Origin: Clostridia bacterium
GTDB lineage: Bacteria > Bacillota > Clostridia > Oscillospirales > Butyricicoccaceae
Length of the DNA: 14,427 bases
Assembly (NCBI GenBank): GCA_017560175.1
Contig: JAFYOK010000194.1
Span: 1 to 14,427, forward strand
Direction of reading: 5' to 3'
Shown: positions 1-6,330 of the stretch, one piece after another
Position numbering within the stretch: the stretch's first letter is position 1
How the letters are laid out: each line of letters starts with the position of its first letter
Made by a program: the position numbers and the translations under genes
The notes under the pieces: model-generated
Databases searched by the model: none
The model's input: only the letters and a program-made list of their open reading frames with translations
Told to the model about the DNA's origin: nothing

Positions 1-247
1 GATCTGTGGGACGCAGGATGATAGAAAAATAAAGGCCGGTACCCTGAGGGGAGAAAAAACTGCGGCCCAGACGGCCTTTGCCTTTGGATTGGTATTCGGC
101 CTGTACGACGGTAAACTGGGGTGCGCCGCCTGCGGCCAAACCTTTGGCATCATCGTTGGTGCTGCCTGTTTCTACAGCAGTGATCAGATGAAAATCTTTA
201 TGACAGAGCGCAGCGGTGACCGCTGTCGCGTTTAGTGTTTTAAGCAT
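1..247 (-). CDS. birA: Biotin--[acetyl-CoA-carboxylase] ligase (BirA), N-terminal part, cut by window edge
   Basis: Biotin protein ligase activates biotin with ATP to biotinyl-AMP and attaches it to a lysine of carboxylase carrier proteins in the cytoplasm. Only the first 82 residues are in the window. They show the family signatures in order: TGSTNDDAK (about residues 27-35), the biotin/ATP loop GKGRLGR (about 59-65, usually GRGRxGR), then SPQGTGLYFSIILRP. The catalytic domain begins almost at the start codon, so there is no room for the N-terminal winged-helix DNA-binding domain of the E. coli type; this looks like a short, non-repressor ligase. The ATG at 247 has a good AAGGA Shine-Dalgarno (about 252-256 on the minus strand) and a promoter candidate just upstream. 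It lies 97 bases downstream of ypeB on the same strand. The family is clear; the missing C-terminus cannot be judged. Confidence 0.92.
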   Translation of the reverse strand, partial: MLKTLNATAVTAALCHKDFHLITAVETGSTNDDAKGLAAGGAPQFTVVQAEYQSKGKGRLGRSFFSPQGTGLYFSIILRPTD

Positions 248-269
248 GTTATTCCTTCTTTCTGTCCAA

Positions 270-298
270 ACGGTAGCAGAAAATGAAAGAAAAGTCAA
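270..298 (-). promoter_or_regulatory. Sigma-A-type promoter candidate for birA
   Basis: On the minus strand, TTGACT (298-293) is followed after exactly 17 bases by TACCGT (275-270), with a TG one base before the -10 (extended -10 pattern). The predicted start of transcription is near 263, giving a leader of about 16 bases that holds the birA Shine-Dalgarno. The -35 is near perfect and the -10 is weak (3 of 6). Confidence 0.55.
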
Positions 299-344
299 GA
301 AAGATGGAACATAGCCCGGTGTACAGCCGTCTACATGATATAGG

Positions 345-1670
345 TTACATAACCAGCGTGCCGTTTTCATCTTCTACAAGGAAGAAGATGTTTTCCTCCT
401 GACCGGTCTCGGCATTGACATAGACAATGACATGGCTGCCATCGGCATCTCGACAGATATATTCCCGACAAAGGACTTCGTATTGGCCACCGGTGGGGAT
501 GAGGGCCAATCCTTCCGAAAGGATCTCCAATCGATCGCTGAGAATGGCGCGGCCTTTTTCCGCAGAAATCACAGGTCGGGGAAGGGTGCGGCTGTGATGA
601 CTCATCAGATAACCGCGAGCCTCAATACCGATCACCGTGCCGTTGTCCAGGGCGACCGTGACTTTGATGAGGTCGCCGTAGACTGTAATATCGTTTTCGG
701 TGTAGGCAAAATTGATGGTGATGGTATTGTCGAAAAGGGCATAGTAGCTTTCTTTCATGTTGGTGTAACCATGAGCGGCCAGCCATGCTCGTGCATTGGC
801 AATGGCTTCTTCGGCGGTCAGCATGGCATATCCAACGGCGCGAGGCTGGCGATAGCTGAATACGAGACCACCTTGCTTGGAAACCTCAAGGGTTGTCCCA
901 TCTTCGGCGGCCAGGCACCATGCCGGCAGAACTGCGTTTTCCGTTTCATAAAGGAGAGAAAGATCGGTAATCGCAAGACCGCTGAAGGCGGCTGCGTGGG
1001 CGATGGCTTCTTCCGAAGAAACCTCGGGCAGATCCTCTGTCAGCAGAGGGGTCTGATAAGAAAGATGCTCAGAGAAAGATCCGTCATAAATAAGGGTGGC
1101 ATATTCGGGAAAATTCTGCTCGACCCCCTGCATGCCTTCCGAAAGGCCGCCGGAAGAATGAACGCCGCCTGTCAGCAGATTGCTGTAGGTCAGCTGGCCG
1201 AGATCCAGCTGCTCTTTGATGGTGCCGATCTCACGGGTCACTTCTTCCGAACCGACGTACAGGGAGTCCAGTGCGGCACGGTGTTCCTCGCTGACAGGCA
1301 GACCTTCTGCTGAAGAAGACAGCAGATAATAGGCGAAATCGCCGGTCTGCCCGACAAATTTCTGTGTGCTGTCGAGGGCGCCTGCTTCCAGAGAGAGGGC
1401 CGACATGGCGCTTTTGGCATTTTCGGCACTCTGCATGAGCTGGGCCGAGATGGTCTGGAAACTATGGGGTGTCGAGGCGTATCGCAGCTTGCAAAGGGCA
1501 GCGTCCATCTGCGAAAGTTCGGAAACCAGTTGGCTCATAGCCCGTTGGCTGCCATAGGTCAGCTGCTGGCCATAGCTGTTTGCCATACGGGCGTAATGAA
1601 TGGTAGATCCTGCAAAGAGCAGGGAAAGGGCGGCCAGAAAGAAAGTGGCCTTTTTGAAAAAACGATCCAT
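345..1670 (-). CDS. ypeB: Spore germination protein YpeB
   Basis: YpeB is made in the forespore, sits at the inner spore membrane and is needed to localise and stabilise the cortex-lytic enzyme SleB, which opens the peptidoglycan cortex in germination. The 441-residue protein has the family's length and layout: a single N-terminal membrane anchor (about residues 6-24), a long helical region (about 30-165), the family signature FPEYATLIYDGSFSEH (187-202; typically YDGPFSDH), then a C-terminal half that fits PepSY-type repeats. I chose the ATG at 1670: it has TTTGGAGG with 8-base spacing, and the sigma-G-like promoter lies just upstream. An in-frame ATG at 1760 would put the promoter inside the gene. 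sleB, the usual partner directly upstream, is absent; the neighbour upstream is divergent trpS. Identification rests on recognised motifs. Confidence 0.93.
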   Translation of the reverse strand: MDRFFKKATFFLAALSLLFAGSTIHYARMANSYGQQLTYGSQRAMSQLVSELSQMDAALCKLRYASTPHSFQTISAQLMQSAENAKSAMSALSLEAGALDSTQKFVGQTGDFAYYLLSSSAEGLPVSEEHRAALDSLYVGSEEVTREIGTIKEQLDLGQLTYSNLLTGGVHSSGGLSEGMQGVEQNFPEYATLIYDGSFSEHLSYQTPLLTEDLPEVSSEEAIAHAAAFSGLAITDLSLLYETENAVLPAWCLAAEDGTTLEVSKQGGLVFSYRQPRAVGYAMLTAEEAIANARAWLAAHGYTNMKESYYALFDNTITINFAYTENDITVYGDLIKVTVALDNGTVIGIEARGYLMSHHSRTLPRPVISAEKGRAILSDRLEILSEGLALIPTGGQYEVLCREYICRDADGSHVIVYVNAETGQEENIFFLVEDENGTLVM

Positions 1671-1697
1671 GGGAATACCTCCAAAGATAGATGGAGA

Positions 1698-1727
1698 TAG
1701 TATGTGACACTTGGAAACAATTATTCC
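1698..1727 (-). promoter_or_regulatory. Sigma-G-type forespore promoter for ypeB
   Basis: On the minus strand, GGAATA (1727-1722) and CATACTA (1704-1698) are separated by 17 bases. The Bacillus sigma-G consensus is close to GHATR with a -10 of CATHHTA, so the -10 matches fully and the -35 core GAATA also fits. The predicted start near 1690 leaves a leader of about 20 bases carrying the ypeB Shine-Dalgarno. In B. subtilis the sleB-ypeB operon is sigma-G dependent, which agrees with this reading. Sigma-F has overlapping specificity and could also recognise it. Confidence 0.72.
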
Positions 1728-1754
1728 TTTAACAACATAATGTGCTGAAAAGGC

Positions 1755-1784
1755 TTGCATTGTATGTTGGCAGGGTGCTATAAT
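1755..1784 (+). promoter_or_regulatory. Sigma-A promoter with extended -10 for the trpS operon
   Basis: TTGCAT (1755-1760), an 18-base spacer and a perfect TATAAT (1779-1784) preceded by TG at -15/-14 (TGCTATAAT). The extended -10 compensates for a mediocre -35. The predicted start is near 1791, giving a leader of about 60 bases before the trpS ATG. It diverges from the ypeB promoter without overlapping its -35 element. Confidence 0.75.
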
Positions 1785-1791
1785 ATGTAAT

Positions 1792-1812
1792 AATGCCTAT
1801 GGTATAGGCATT
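1792..1812 (+). promoter_or_regulatory. Perfect 9-bp dyad at the 5' end of the trpS transcript
   Basis: AATGCCTAT (1792-1800) and ATAGGCATT (1804-1812) are perfect inverted repeats around a 3-base GGT centre. The dyad starts within a few bases of the predicted transcription start. It could be an operator bound by a repressor or a 5' stabilising stem-loop in the mRNA. There is no U tract after it, so it is not an obvious terminator. Function is inferred only from position and symmetry. Confidence 0.5.
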
Positions 1813-1850
1813 TCATAAATGTATATTAGTGAAAAGAAGGTATAAAGAAT

Positions 1851-2915
1851 ATGAGCGAGATCAATACCGGTGCAGCAGCTGCTGCACAGAATGGTGAGGC
1901 CAAGCCTCCCAAGAAGAAAATTTCTCTGAGTTTTATCCAGCCTTCGGGTGCCATCACCCTGGGCAATTATCTGGGCGCCCTCAAGAACTGGGTTTCCATT
2001 CAGGACAGCGGCGAGTTTAACTGCCTCTACGCGGTTGCCGACCTCCATGCGCTGACCGTTCGCCAGGATCCCAAGGCGCTGCGCAATCAGATCTACCAGG
2101 GTCTGGCTGTTCTGCTGGCTGCAGGCATCGATCCCGAGAAGAGCGTTGTCTTCCAGCAGAGCCATGTACATCAGCATGCAGAGCTGGCCTGGATCCTCAA
2201 CTGCTACACCATGTTTGGCGAGCTGTCCCGCATGACACAGTTCAAGGATAAGTCGGCCAAGTATGCCGACAATATCAATGCAGGTCTCTTTACCTATCCT
2301 GCACTGATGGCTGCCGACATTCTGCTTTATCAGACCGACTATGTTCCCGTCGGCCAGGATCAGAAGCAGCATCTGGAGATCGCCCGTGACATTGCCAACC
2401 GCTTCAACGGCATCTATGGCAAGACTTTTACCGAGCCCGAACCCTACATCACAAAGGCCGGTGCCCGCATCATGAGCCTTGCTGAGCCCACCAAGAAGAT
2501 GAGCAAGTCGGATCCCAACAAGAATGCCATCATCACCATCATGGATACGGATGCTGAGATCATCAAGAAGTTCAAGCGCGCTGTTACCGACTCGGGCAGT
2601 GAAGTCCGCATGGGCGAAGGCAAGGACGGCATTAACAACCTGATCAACATTTACAGCGCTGTTACCGGCATGGATGTCGAAGCCATCGAGCGTCAGTTTG
2701 AAGGCAAGGGTTACGGCGACTTCAAGATGGCCTGCGGTGAGGTCGTTGCCGACACCGTCCGCCCCATCCGTGAGAAGGTCACCGAATACATGAACAATAA
2801 GGATTATATCGACGAAGTCTGCAAGAAGGGCGCATTCATGGCTTCCCGTCTGGCCCAGCGTACGCTGGATAAGACCTACAAGAAGGTCGGTCTGGTTCTG
2901 CCCAAGGCAGACTAA
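1851..2915 (+). CDS. trpS: Tryptophanyl-tRNA synthetase
   Basis: Charges tRNA-Trp with tryptophan using ATP (class I, Rossmann-fold, homodimer in the family). The 354-residue product shows the family's start motif QPSGAITLGNYLGA (30-43, the HIGH-equivalent region), the tryptophan-site segment around LLYQTDYVPVGQDQKQH, and KMSKS (216-220) followed by DP. Bacterial TrpRS is usually about 330 residues; this one carries roughly 20 extra residues in front, including five consecutive alanines and a lysine-rich PPKKK. The ATG at 1851 is preceded by AGAAGG at 10-base spacing, and no better start is nearby. It heads a probable four-gene operon; tagO begins 14 bases after its stop. The leader is too short to hold a T-box riboswitch, the common control of trpS in Firmicutes. 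Confidence 0.98.
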   Translation: MSEINTGAAAAAQNGEAKPPKKKISLSFIQPSGAITLGNYLGALKNWVSIQDSGEFNCLYAVADLHALTVRQDPKALRNQIYQGLAVLLAAGIDPEKSVVFQQSHVHQHAELAWILNCYTMFGELSRMTQFKDKSAKYADNINAGLFTYPALMAADILLYQTDYVPVGQDQKQHLEIARDIANRFNGIYGKTFTEPEPYITKAGARIMSLAEPTKKMSKSDPNKNAIITIMDTDAEIIKKFKRAVTDSGSEVRMGEGKDGINNLINIYSAVTGMDVEAIERQFEGKGYGDFKMACGEVVADTVRPIREKVTEYMNNKDYIDEVCKKGAFMASRLAQRTLDKTYKKVGLVLPKAD

Positions 2916-2929
2916 GCGGGGAGTGGACT

Positions 2930-3994
2930 ATGGGAAACAGTGTCATTCTCACATCCCTGATGGCCTTTGCCACCGCACTTGTCATCGCTTTTGCGCTGAC
3001 TCCGGTGGTCAAGTCCTTCGCTTTTAAGATCGGTGCTGTCGACGTTCCCAAAGACAATCGCCGTATGCACAAGACCCCCATTCCCAGAGTCGGCGGTCTG
3101 GCCATCTATATGGGCTTTCTGATCAGTGCTCTGGTATTTGGTAATATCACGCCCGAACTGCAGGCCATTCTGCTGGGTTCGGTCGTTCTGATCCTGCTGG
3201 GTGTCGTTGACGATGTTGTTGCACTTTCGCCCAAGATCAAGTTTGTCGGACAGATCGCAGCCGCAGTTATCGTTATGGTAGCCGGCGTTCGTGTTGAGGT
3301 TCTGAGCAACCCCATCGGTGGTGGTTTCTTCCATCTCGGTTGGCTCTCCTATCCCATCACACTACTTTGGATCGTTGGCATGATCAATGCCGTCAACTTC
3401 ATCGACGGTCTGGATGGTCTGGCCTGTGGTGTTTCGTCCATCGCATCGCTGACCGTCTTTACCATCGCATTGCTGGTTTCCGAGCCTTATGTTGCTGTCA
3501 TTATGGCAGCGCTCACCGGTGCATGTTTCGGATTCCTGCCCTACAACATGAATCCTGCTAAAATTTTTATGGGTGATACCGGCTCGATGTTTCTGGGCTA
3601 TATGCTTGCAGTCATGTCGATCAACGGCCTGTTCAAGCTGTATGCCGTCATCTCCTTTATCGTACCTTTCCTGATCCTGGGTCTGCCCATCTTTGATACA
3701 GCGTTTGCCATCGTCAGACGTCTGCTCAAGGGTCAGAGCCCTCTGCAGGCCGACCGCGGCCATATCCACCATCGTCTGGTAGATCTTGGATTTGGTCAGA
3801 AGCAGTCGGTTGCCATCCTGTATGCCGTCAGCGTCGTTCTTGGCCTGGCAGCCGTTATTTTCACCACCAGCGGCGAGATGAAGATCGCCATTCTGGCTGT
3901 AGCCATTTTGCTGTGCTTCTTCTTCGCCATGAACATCAAAGTCAGCCATAAGAAACAAGAGGAGCAGAAAGCTCCCCATGAGGAACAGAAATGA
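2930..3994 (+). CDS. tagO: Undecaprenyl-phosphate GlcNAc-1-phosphate transferase (TagO/WecA family)
   Basis: Integral membrane enzyme that transfers GlcNAc-1-phosphate from UDP-GlcNAc to undecaprenyl phosphate, the first committed step of wall teichoic acid and related envelope glycopolymers. The 354-residue protein is a polytopic PNPT-family member. Visible motifs in order: RMHKTPIPRVGG (45-56), the Mg-binding pair DD (94-95), NAVNFIDGLDGLA (153-165), FMGDTGS (213-219) and RGHIHHRL (276-283), the last typical of the WecA/TagO branch rather than MraY. The tail is short, charged and presumably cytoplasmic. GGGGAG stands 7 bases before the ATG. It overlaps mnaA by four bases (ATGA), so the two are almost certainly translationally coupled. 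TagO versus WecA or another glycan initiator cannot be decided by sequence alone; tagA elsewhere in the window favours a teichoic acid role. Confidence 0.93.
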   Translation: MGNSVILTSLMAFATALVIAFALTPVVKSFAFKIGAVDVPKDNRRMHKTPIPRVGGLAIYMGFLISALVFGNITPELQAILLGSVVLILLGVVDDVVALSPKIKFVGQIAAAVIVMVAGVRVEVLSNPIGGGFFHLGWLSYPITLLWIVGMINAVNFIDGLDGLACGVSSIASLTVFTIALLVSEPYVAVIMAALTGACFGFLPYNMNPAKIFMGDTGSMFLGYMLAVMSINGLFKLYAVISFIVPFLILGLPIFDTAFAIVRRLLKGQSPLQADRGHIHHRLVDLGFGQKQSVAILYAVSVVLGLAAVIFTTSGEMKIAILAVAILLCFFFAMNIKVSHKKQEEQKAPHEEQK

Positions 3995-5139
3995 ACAAGA
4001 TCAAAGTAATGCTGGTTTTTGGCACTCGTCCCGAGGCCATCAAAATGTGTCCGCTGGTTAAGGAACTGGAACAGATCCCCGAGATCGATCCTATCGTCTG
4101 TGTTACCGGTCAGCATCGTGAGATGCTGGATCAGGTTCTGCAGGCCTTTGAAATCACTCCTGATTTCGACCTGAACATTATGGAAAAGAGCCAGACTCTG
4201 TCGTCGGTCACTTCCAAGGTTCTGATGGGTCTGCGCGAAGTCTTCCAGAAGAACCGTCCCGATATCGTTCTGGTCCATGGTGATACCACCACTTCCTTTG
4301 CTGCCGGTCTGGCTGCTTTCTACGATCAGATCAAAGTCGGTCATGTCGAGGCAGGTCTGCGTTCTTTTGATAAGAACTCGCCCTATCCCGAAGAGATGAA
4401 TCGTCTGCTGACCGGTCGTCTGGCCGACCTGCATTTCTCGCCCACACCGGCCAACAAGAAGAACCTCGACCTGGAGGGTGTCCGCGAGCACGTTTATATT
4501 ACCGGTAATACAGTTATCGATGCACTTAAGACGACCGTACGTGAGGACTATGTTTTTGCCTGCGATGCACTCAACCACATCGACTACACAAAGCGTGTTG
4601 TTCTGATGACTGCACACCGCCGCGAGAACTACGGCAATCCCATGGAAAACATCATGCAGGCAGTTGCGCAGCTGGCAGGGGAGCGTCCCGATGTCACCTT
4701 TGTATATCCCGTACATCTCAGCCCCTATGTTCAGGAAACTGCCCATAAGTATCTGGATAACTGCCCCAATGTCATGCTGACCGAGCCTTTGGGTGTCTTT
4801 GATATGCACAATATCATGAGCCGTGTTTTTATGGTCATGACCGACTCCGGCGGCCTTCAGGAAGAGGCACCTGCGCTGGGTAAGCCGGTTCTGGTCCTGC
4901 GCCGTGAGACAGAGCGCCCCGAAGCTGTTCAGGCCGGTACGGTCGAGATCGTCGGCACTGGCAAGGATGATATTCTGGAACATGCCAACCGTCTTTTTGA
5001 TGATGAGGCACATTATATGCACATGAAGCGCGCCGTCAATCCTTATGGTGACGGTGATGCCTGCGGCCGCATTGCCCAGGATCTGCTGTATTACTTCGGC
5101 CTGGCAGATGAGCCTGCTGCCGAGTTTATTGCCGAATAA
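3991..5139 (+). CDS. mnaA: UDP-N-acetylglucosamine 2-epimerase, non-hydrolysing
   Basis: Interconverts UDP-GlcNAc and UDP-ManNAc in the cytoplasm and so supplies the ManNAc donor for the teichoic acid linkage unit or other glycans. The 382-residue length is standard. Motifs seen: FGTRPEAIKM near the start (10-19), TGQHREMLDQ (39-48), HGDTTTS (96-102), HVEAGLRS (118-125), PEEMNR (133-138), TAHRRENYG (207-215), TDSGGLQEEAPALG (284-297) and RRETERPEA (304-312). The acidic residues of the GD, VEAG and PEE motifs and the His of AHRREN are the family's active-site residues, and all are present. The start ATG overlaps the tagO stop codon. Equivalent names are wecB and yvyH. Confidence 0.97.
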   Translation: MNKIKVMLVFGTRPEAIKMCPLVKELEQIPEIDPIVCVTGQHREMLDQVLQAFEITPDFDLNIMEKSQTLSSVTSKVLMGLREVFQKNRPDIVLVHGDTTTSFAAGLAAFYDQIKVGHVEAGLRSFDKNSPYPEEMNRLLTGRLADLHFSPTPANKKNLDLEGVREHVYITGNTVIDALKTTVREDYVFACDALNHIDYTKRVVLMTAHRRENYGNPMENIMQAVAQLAGERPDVTFVYPVHLSPYVQETAHKYLDNCPNVMLTEPLGVFDMHNIMSRVFMVMTDSGGLQEEAPALGKPVLVLRRETERPEAVQAGTVEIVGTGKDDILEHANRLFDDEAHYMHMKRAVNPYGDGDACGRIAQDLLYYFGLADEPAAEFIAE

Positions 5140-5170
5140 GCAAAAGTTGTCGAACAGGGCAGAAAAGGAC

Positions 5171-5201
5171 AGGAGGGATTCTTATCAAACATAAAGGTAT
5201 G
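5171..5201 (+). promoter_or_regulatory. Strong but oddly placed Shine-Dalgarno before the 5199 gene
   Basis: AGGAGGG at 5171-5177 is the best ribosome-binding site in the region, but it lies 22 bases from the first ATG (5199). An in-frame ATC codon at 5184 sits at ideal spacing (7 bases from AGGAGG) and would add residues reading (start)KHKG before the annotated Met, giving the positively charged N-terminus expected before a signal anchor. Either a rare non-AUG start is used or the ATG is served by the weak AAAGG immediately before it. Confidence 0.4.
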
Positions 5202-5945
5202 GCTCCCGCTGCCATTGCTGCCATATTGATCATGGCAGCTGCGCTTTTACTCAGCATGTTTGACTTTTCCTTTTTGCGCGGAGAAGAGGAAGCCCATATT
5301 ATTCTGCCCGGCAAAGATGGACAGGATATGACGGTGGAAACAGAAGCGCATACCGAAAATCTGGAAATGCTCCAATCAGTAACTGTAGATCGTACCAACA
5401 TCAAAAAGCTGATCGGCGCTATGCAGAGACCGGAAAGCTATCATCTGGTGGTTGGCACCACCCTGTATTATAGTGGTGGACAGACGACTACGGGTGCAGA
5501 TGGATATATTTCGGGTGGAAGATATAAATCGGTAGTTTATGACGCGGCAGGTGGGGCACGCCATTGCCTCATCTGCGGAGAGGATGCCTATATCTGGAAT
5601 CAGAGCTCTTCGGATGTTTACATAGGCAAGGCTGGCAGTTTTACCGGTGATAACAGTCTATGGATCCCGACATATGAGCTACTTTTGGAGCTGGAGGATG
5701 ACAATATTCTGGCTGCCGATTATGCGCTTTACGGCGATCAGTATTGCCTTGCCGTTGAGAGTCGGGATGGGCTGAGTGGTAATCGTGTCCTCTATTATAT
5801 CTCGGTAGAGCATGGATTGCTGGTCGGTGCCCAGAGCTTTGAAGGAGATACATTGGTCTATGCGATGACGGCAGAAGTGCTTCCGTTGAGCGAAGATCCT
5901 GATGTGATCTTTAAGCTGCCGGATGGAACGGTCATTGGCGGCTGA
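5199..5945 (+). CDS. Unknown secreted or membrane-anchored protein
   Basis: I do not recognise this gene. The 248-residue product begins with a hydrophobic segment (about residues 3-20), best read as an uncleaved signal anchor or signal peptide without a lipobox cysteine. It is followed by a charged linker and a roughly 200-residue extracellular part rich in beta-type alternation (segments such as YHLVVGTTLYYSGG and VLYYISVEHGLLVGAQSFEGD). The pattern of a sugar- or lipid-probing beta sheet, loosely like LolA/LppX or DUF-type domains, is only an impression. Four cysteines are dispersed. Codon choice is looser than in mnaA (more GGA, ATA and CGG), suggesting lower expression. It starts 59 bases after mnaA with no visible promoter and ends just before a strong hairpin, so it is probably the last gene of the trpS operon. 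The start codon is uncertain: an ATC at 5184 fits the Shine-Dalgarno better. Confidence 0.78.
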   Translation: MAPAAIAAILIMAAALLLSMFDFSFLRGEEEAHIILPGKDGQDMTVETEAHTENLEMLQSVTVDRTNIKKLIGAMQRPESYHLVVGTTLYYSGGQTTTGADGYISGGRYKSVVYDAAGGARHCLICGEDAYIWNQSSSDVYIGKAGSFTGDNSLWIPTYELLLELEDDNILAADYALYGDQYCLAVESRDGLSGNRVLYYISVEHGLLVGAQSFEGDTLVYAMTAEVLPLSEDPDVIFKLPDGTVIGG

Positions 5946-5962
5946 TTTTTGAAAAAACAACA

Positions 5963-5989
5963 ATGACCGGAGCATATTGCTCCGGTCAT
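5963..5989. terminator. Hairpin terminator between convergent operons
   Basis: ATGACCGGAGCA (5963-5974) and TGCTCCGGTCAT (5978-5989) form a perfect 12-bp stem with a 3-base loop. On the minus strand the stem is followed by TGTTGTTTTTTC, a proper U tract ending the 6022-7116 cluster. On the plus strand only a pyrimidine-rich CTCTGTATTCT follows, so it may work less well for the trpS operon. Confidence 0.85.
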
Positions 5990-6021
5990 CTCTGTATTCT
6001 GCGAATATACATCGTATTCGG

Positions 6022-6324
6022 TCATAATCCCAGCAAAAACAGCGCGGCGATCAGGAGAAGGATATCACCGGGTTTATCGCCTTCATCGGTGACAAGAAAA
6101 TAAACCAATACCAGCAGAAGCAGATTTTCCTGGCTGAGGTCAGGAAGTTTGAAGCGGTCTCCAAGCAAAGCATGTAAAGGAGAGCGTGCGCCCTGAGATC
6201 CCTGGCCGGGTGGCGGGACGCAGTTCTGAAAGTGCCGGGAATTCTCCTGTTTGTGCTCCTGTCGGGATGGATCGGCTTCCTGCTTCGGGATAAATCCCTC
6301 GGCGTTTATGTAGCGATTATACAA
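6022..6324 (-). CDS. Unknown small protein with hydrophobic C-terminus (third gene of cluster)
   Basis: Function not recognised. The 100-residue product begins YNRYINAEGFIP, continues with a polar, Pro/Gln-rich linker and ends in two leucine-rich hydrophobic stretches (about residues 68-79 and 87-100) separated by a short acidic-glycine loop TDEGDKPGD, which suggests a membrane hairpin or a strongly aggregating tail. The start is a TTG at 6324: no usable in-frame ATG is near, and GGGGAG (6340-6335) lies 10 bases upstream. The gap to the upstream gene is six bases, so it is the distal member of a three-gene operon that ends at the 5963-5989 terminator. I have a loose impression of similar NRYIP-starting, leucine-tailed proteins in other Clostridia, but that is memory, not a search result. 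Confidence 0.65.
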   Translation of the reverse strand: MYNRYINAEGFIPKQEADPSRQEHKQENSRHFQNCVPPPGQGSQGARSPLHALLGDRFKLPDLSQENLLLLVLVYFLVTDEGDKPGDILLLIAALFLLGL

Positions 6325-6330
6325 TCAGAC

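Noticed and set aside
248..344. Terminator after ypeB
   Set aside because: A few short complementary bits exist around 312-335, but no stem with a T tract on the minus strand; read-through into birA cannot be excluded.
432..1313. 293-codon open frame on the plus strand
   Set aside because: Antisense to ypeB, no Shine-Dalgarno, low-sense composition.
1671..1760. 30-residue upstream extension of ypeB to an ATG at 1760
   Set aside because: The extension would contain the sigma-G-like promoter and lacks a Shine-Dalgarno, while the ATG at 1670 has an excellent one followed by a signal anchor.
3796..5022. 408-codon open frame on the minus strand
   Set aside because: Antisense to mnaA and the end of tagO, both with clear family motifs; no recognisable features of its own.
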